Positions 60,949-64,000 of a stretch of 64,000 nt of DNA are shown here, piece by piece. A model generated the notes under the pieces. It worked only from the letters and a program-made list of their open reading frames with translations, did no database searches and was not told the origin of the DNA. Made by a program: the position numbers and the translations under genes. The stretch covers positions 36,218 through 100,217 of the forward strand of contig JABBOV010000021.1 in assembly GCA_012927625.1 (NCBI GenBank). The letters run 5' to 3'. The stretch comes from Glaciimonas sp. Its GTDB lineage: Bacteria; Pseudomonadota; Gammaproteobacteria; Burkholderiales; Burkholderiaceae_D. Position 1 is the stretch's first letter, and every line of letters begins with the position of its first letter.

Positions 60949-61788
60949 TTATTTTCTTATTACTCCTTGCAAGTGCAGTTCGGTATGGCCGAAATCCATC
61001 ATTTTCCAACGGCCGCCCCAAGTCAGGCCGACAGATTCAGCTACTTCGCCATACAGGCGATACCCTTCCATTGCCCAAGAGTCTTTTTCGCTGATAACCA
61101 ATTTCCCGTTACGCAGGAAGGCACAATCTGCAGCGAGGCCGTATTGGTGAAAACTCTGAAAGGCCGCGGCCTTCGTGACATGCTCGCCGATGTTGGCCAG
61201 CATGTTCTGGCGCTCTGGACTGCGATAGCCCTCGATAATGGCCATGTCATATCCGTGTTTTTCTTTCATGATTTTGAAAATCAGCAGTAGGCGCTGCGCG
61301 TAATCATTGTTAAGCAACTGCCAGTTCCGGCTCGCATTGACCAACATCGGACGCACCTGCATCACTTCTTGTGTAGTGAAAAAATCTGGTGGCAATGGCG
61401 GCGGCGGCGCAAGTTGTTCGCCTTTGAGAAGTTCTGCAACTTGTAGATTGGCTCCCCCCCCAGAATCCTCGAAACCTTCCAGCATCGACTTACTACTGAG
61501 CATTAACGCGACAAGAGGAGGAAGTGCAATTAGGGAAATTACAACAATACAGAGCAGATATTGTCGGCGCAAGGCATGCCCCAAGCTAAACAATAATGTG
61601 CAGAGCGATCCTAAAGCGAAGCTCTGGGTTTTATCTTTCGACTGCTTCCAACGCCCTAAACTGTCACCAATTTTCGCTGAGACGCCACCAATCAGACGTA
61701 GCGTCGCCTCTCGGGTGGAAGGGAATAAAACTAGCCAAATTACACTGCAAGCCAACACAAAATAAAGGACGAGAACGACGAAGAGCAC
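60949..61788 (-). CDS. tagX: Membrane-anchored M15-type peptidoglycan peptidase, TagX-like
   Basis: Zinc peptidase of the L-Ala-D-Glu / D-Ala-D-Ala (VanY/M15) fold. In Acinetobacter, TagX cuts peptide cross-bridges so that the T6SS membrane complex can span the wall. 279 residues: TM1 about 3-22, TM2 about 78-98, then a periplasmic Pro-rich linker (LAPPPPLPPDFF) and the peptidase domain. Zinc and catalytic residues appear intact: GYRSPERQ (187-194), SFHQYGLAAD with His214 and Asp221, and DFGHTELH with Asp265 and His268. First gene of the operon; divergent from the unknown gene at 61943. Confidence 0.88.
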   Translation of the reverse strand: MLFVVLVLYFVLACSVIWLVLFPSTREATLRLIGGVSAKIGDSLGRWKQSKDKTQSFALGSLCTLLFSLGHALRRQYLLCIVVISLIALPPLVALMLSSKSMLEGFEDSGGGANLQVAELLKGEQLAPPPPLPPDFFTTQEVMQVRPMLVNASRNWQLLNNDYAQRLLLIFKIMKEKHGYDMAIIEGYRSPERQNMLANIGEHVTKAAAFQSFHQYGLAADCAFLRNGKLVISEKDSWAMEGYRLYGEVAESVGLTWGGRWKMMDFGHTELHLQGVIRK

Positions 61789-61942
61789 GGAAATCCTTGA
61801 TTTGACGTATTTATCGCAATTTTACGAAAAATAACTTGGTAGATTGTTAATCCATATGGATGTCGTTACAATCCAGTATAACTTATTAAGTTTCCATAAA
61901 AAAACAAAAGTTGCTTATTGTTTAATTTCAGGAGTATGTATT

Positions 61943-62881
61943 TTGCAGCAATCCGAACAACAAAAACGCATCGCGGCCAAGCCGAGCCTCTTATCGTCGT
62001 CTGACCAAAACGACACGGGGAATGTGCGGATACTAAACATGCTATCGCAAGGCGCCTCGCTGCAAGCGGTGCCAAGTCCTGTTCGGCGACGTTTGAGATT
62101 GTTTGTATTTGTGTTCGGTTTGGTCGCGATAGCCGTTGCAGGGACCCTGATGAGTGGATCCGACAATAGGCTTACGGTCTTAGCTCCAGTCAGCATTCAT
62201 TCCCAACCGGTACCGGAGGCACTCTCGGAAAGTACCAGTACCAGTGTCAACACACCGTCGCAGCCGTTTGCAAGTCTTCCTGATACCGGCAAGAGGGATC
62301 TAACAGCTGCGTCGACGGCCGCGACAATCATCACAGACACACCCATCGCACTCGTAAAAATTGATGAGCACAATAATCTGACGACCGTTTTGGAAGCCGG
62401 CGTCAAGCCTCCACCAGCAGCACTCCAGAGCGCACTTGAAGCGCCATCCACCCCAGATCCGGTTAAGCCGGTTGCCGTTGTGCAGGCACCGCAGGTCAAT
62501 CGCGTTACCAGCGCCAAAGCGGATAAACAACCCGCAAAACCAAGCAAACAAGCCGCTAGCCAAAGCAACAACATAGTTGATAGCGACACCAAGTTAATCG
62601 CGGCCCTGGTTGCGTACTCGACAGAGCGCGACCCAAAGCAAGCAGCAAAAAATGCCGTGCCCGTCACTAAGCCAGACAATTTGGCGCACAACAATAACGG
62701 CGCTGAGGCAAACGCTCAATCAACTCAGCACAATCGAGACGTCGTTGCACGGCAGATGGGCGACAGCACAGCGTCTTTACTCCAGCGCTGTAAAAGTCTC
62801 GGTTTTGTCGAAGGCGAATTATGCCGCTTGCGCATTTGCGCCGGGCGCTGGGATAGCGATGCGGCTTGCAAGGTTAAATAA
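61943..62881 (+). CDS. Uncharacterised single-pass membrane protein with Cys-rich C-terminus
   Basis: Not recognised. The open frame runs from 61844, but no ATG there has a ribosome site; the TTG at 61943 has GGAG (61931-61934) eight bases upstream and gives a plausible 312-residue protein. A cytoplasmic N-terminus (1-48), one TM helix at about 52-70, then a long Ala/Pro/Ser/Thr-rich low-complexity periplasmic region (about 75-270), and a compact C-terminus with four cysteines: CKSLGFVEGELC, then RIC and AAC. The layout resembles a periplasmic tether. Divergent from tagX; a T6SS link is inferred. A short hairpin follows. Confidence 0.65.
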   Translation: MQQSEQQKRIAAKPSLLSSSDQNDTGNVRILNMLSQGASLQAVPSPVRRRLRLFVFVFGLVAIAVAGTLMSGSDNRLTVLAPVSIHSQPVPEALSESTSTSVNTPSQPFASLPDTGKRDLTAASTAATIITDTPIALVKIDEHNNLTTVLEAGVKPPPAALQSALEAPSTPDPVKPVAVVQAPQVNRVTSAKADKQPAKPSKQAASQSNNIVDSDTKLIAALVAYSTERDPKQAAKNAVPVTKPDNLAHNNNGAEANAQSTQHNRDVVARQMGDSTASLLQRCKSLGFVEGELCRLRICAGRWDSDAACKVK

Positions 62882-62895
62882 TTTAATAAGGTAAA

Positions 62896-62912
62896 CCCCG
62901 GCTTTGCCGGGG
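62896..62912 (+). terminator. GC hairpin after the unknown membrane protein
   Basis: CCCCGGC and GCCGGGG pair perfectly around TTT, 15 bases after the stop, with no T-run. It resembles the right-end hairpin of the IS200-type element at 52299, so it may be a terminator or an IS remnant. Confidence 0.5.
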
Positions 62913-62944
62913 GACTCACCAAGGTTTGACCTTTACGTCGGTCT

Positions 62945-63004
62945 GTTTGAAACTTCTATCTCTACCAAAAGAAGGAGTTTCAAAGTGAAAGAGTACCAAA
63001 GTTT
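62945..63004 (+). mobile_element. Truncated left end of the IS200-type element (60 bp)
   Basis: Base-for-base identical to 51807-51866, including the hairpin, the ribosome site and the first seven codons of tnpA. After that the similarity stops at the IS21-like sequence. It lies directly repeated with, and 11.1 kb from, the larger copy. Confidence 0.85.
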
Positions 63005-63208
63005 ATGAATGCCGCGTGAATAATGTACCACTTAAGCGCACTTGAGCTGGCGAGAATGCCGGGTTAAAAGTGTACCAATCCTAGCCTGTAGTCTTATGTT
63101 CCTGAAGGGATATAAGAAAGGCGGAAAGGATGTTTCCAGTGGACTTATACGTCAAGGTACGGCGTGCGGTAATGGTCGAGAACAAGAGCTAGCGCGAGGT
63201 TGCAAGAG
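63005..63208 (+). mobile_element. IS21-family left-end remnant
   Basis: The sequence carries two short AATGTACCA / AGTGTACCA words (63022-63032 and 63069-63078), the kind of multiple terminal repeat used by IS21-family ends, followed by the start of an istA gene. It is cut off near 63208, where IS3-type sequence begins. The outer boundary is uncertain by several bases. Confidence 0.55.
63130..63208 (+). pseudogene. istA: istA N-terminal fragment (IS21 family)
   Basis: From ATG 63130 the frame reads MFPVDLYVKVRRAVMVENKS, the typical IstA start, then an in-frame TAG at 63190-63192, then REVAR before homology ends. The stop probably arose from CAG (Gln). The gene is both interrupted by a stop and truncated by the next element, so it is dead. 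Confidence 0.7.
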
Positions 63209-63289
63209 GTGGTTCGGGAAATTCAGACAGACGGCCAAGTGGAAATTCTGCTCAAATGAGAAAGCGCAATGCGCGCATCAGGAGCAGAA

Positions 63290-63598
63290 ATGAAACGTAC
63301 CAGAAGGAATCACACTGCGGTATTCAAGGCGAAAGTTGCCCTTGCGGCAATCAAGGGCGAGAAGACGCTGGCCGAGCTGAGCACGCAGTATGACGTGCAT
63401 TTGAACCAGATCACACAATGGAAATCGGAGTTGATCAGCCGATCCACCGAGATTTTTGCCACAGCGGCGGAAAGGAAGGAAGCCGCTGGCGGGCCGGACG
63501 TCGGATCGCTGCACGCCAAGATCGGCCAACAGGCGATGGAGATTGATTTTTTGGCAGTCGCGCTCGGTCGCATGGACGGTGCGAGCGCAAAGAAATGA
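63290..63598 (+). CDS. IS3-family transposase OrfA
   Basis: 102-residue DNA-binding subunit of an IS3 transposase. The ATG at 63290 follows AGGAGCAG; the earlier in-frame ATG at 63269 is less likely. The helix-turn-helix lies in the first 55 residues (FKAKVALAAIKGEKTLAELS, then QYDVHLNQITQWK), and a leucine-zipper-like helix near the end (IGQQAMEIDFLAVAL) takes part in multimerisation. It overlaps orfB by 4 bases (ATGA). Confidence 0.9.
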   Translation: MKRTRRNHTAVFKAKVALAAIKGEKTLAELSTQYDVHLNQITQWKSELISRSTEIFATAAERKEAAGGPDVGSLHAKIGQQAMEIDFLAVALGRMDGASAKK

Positions 63599-64000
63599 TC
63601 GACAAATCACACGCTTTGTCTGTGACGCGCCAGGCCGAATTGCTCGACCTGGCGCGCTCGAACGTCTATTACCTGCCGCGTGCGGTGCCACAGGCGGATC
63701 TGGCGCTGATGCGCCGCATGGATGCGCTGCATCTCGAGTATCCCTTCGCCGGCGCCCGGATGCTGCGCGACATGCTCGGCCTCGAAGGCATTGCTGTGGG
63801 CCGTCGGCATGTGGGCACGCTGATGGCAAAAATGGGAATCGCAGCCATCTACCGCAAGCGCAACACCAGCAAGCCGCACCCGGAACACCGGATCTATCCC
63901 TACCTGCTGCGCGATATGGTCATTGATAGGCCGAATCAGGTCTGGACCACGGATTTGACCTATATTCCGATGCGGCGCGGATTTGTCTACCTGGTCGCCA
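63595..64000 (+). CDS. IS3-family transposase OrfB (partial)
   Basis: Catalytic subunit with an rve-type DDE integrase core. The visible 135 residues begin at ATG 63595 in the -1 frame relative to orfA: the N-terminal HTH_21 region (RRMDALHLEYPFAGARMLRD) and the first catalytic Asp, D120, in VWTTDLTYIPM. The second Asp and Glu lie beyond the window. In this group the fused product can arise by -1 frameshifting near GCAAAGAAATG or by coupling at the ATGA overlap. Confidence 0.9.
   Translation, partial: MIDKSHALSVTRQAELLDLARSNVYYLPRAVPQADLALMRRMDALHLEYPFAGARMLRDMLGLEGIAVGRRHVGTLMAKMGIAAIYRKRNTSKPHPEHRIYPYLLRDMVIDRPNQVWTTDLTYIPMRRGFVYLVA

Larger units (their letters stand above)
63209..64000 (+). 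mobile_element. IS3-family insertion sequence, runs off the window
   Basis: Overlapping orfA and orfB in the typical -1 arrangement, preceded by about 80 bases that should contain the left inverted repeat. The left tip is placed near 63209 only because the istA similarity ends there. The right end is outside the window. Confidence 0.75.

Noticed and set aside
63042..63293. 83-codon open frame before the IS3 orfA
   Set aside because: It is out of frame with the istA fragment that explains the same bases and has no family features.

Overview
The window looks like the chromosome of a moderate-GC betaproteobacterium of the order Burkholderiales, most likely family Oxalobacteraceae (a Herminiimonas, Collimonas or Glaciimonas type of genome). 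This rests on the gene order pilU-like / dapD / dapC facing smc-zipA-ligA, on the style of the predicted proteins, and on small lineage markers such as a DUF3149 membrane protein. The species cannot be fixed from the sequence alone.

Layout. 1-16.2 kb is a conserved housekeeping block: a type IV pilus retraction ATPase cut by the window edge, lysine/peptidoglycan precursor synthesis (dapD, dapC), chromosome organisation, division and ligation (smc-zipA-ligA, translationally coupled), galU, def, a pseudouridine synthase, glnD and map. 16.6-28.8 kb carries a P-type ATPase and a group of serine/threonine/glycine and acetyl-CoA genes: serA, a CoA-transferase, an XRE-cupin regulator divergent from kbl-tdh, sdaA and thrC. 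29-35 kb is a molybdopterin cluster (moeA-moaD ... moaE) split by a Stealth-family gene, a chemoreceptor, a chalcone-isomerase-like protein and a decayed ybaN-like gene, with REP-type palindromes in the gaps. 35-44 kb holds a diguanylate cyclase, a likely stress or metalloid module (sigma factor, DUF318 permease, mini-thioredoxin, and the tail of a lost cation-efflux gene), a LysR/aceB divergent pair, a MATE exporter and an orphan AbrB-like antitoxin. 44-51.7 kb has tRNA-Cys, a twin tRNA-Arg pair, an orphan NarX-like sensor kinase, a cold shock protein and clpB.

51.8-64 kb is the accessory part. An IS200-type element and a 60-bp identical piece of its left end bracket a partial type VI secretion (T6SS) cluster: tssA facing an operon tagX-PAAR-(unknown membrane protein)-tssM-tagF-OmpA-like, plus a divergent unknown membrane protein. 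Sheath, Hcp, VgrG, baseplate, TssK, TssL and ClpV genes are not in the window, so this is either a satellite cluster or a split locus. The right edge is a stack of insertion sequence ruins: an IS200 fragment, an IS21 left end with a dead istA start, and an apparently intact IS3-family element that runs off the window.

The least explained items are the two unknown T6SS-linked membrane proteins, the IS-bracketed layout of that cluster, and the 4-kb insertion that separates moaD from moaE. No CRISPR array, rRNA operon or prophage was seen.
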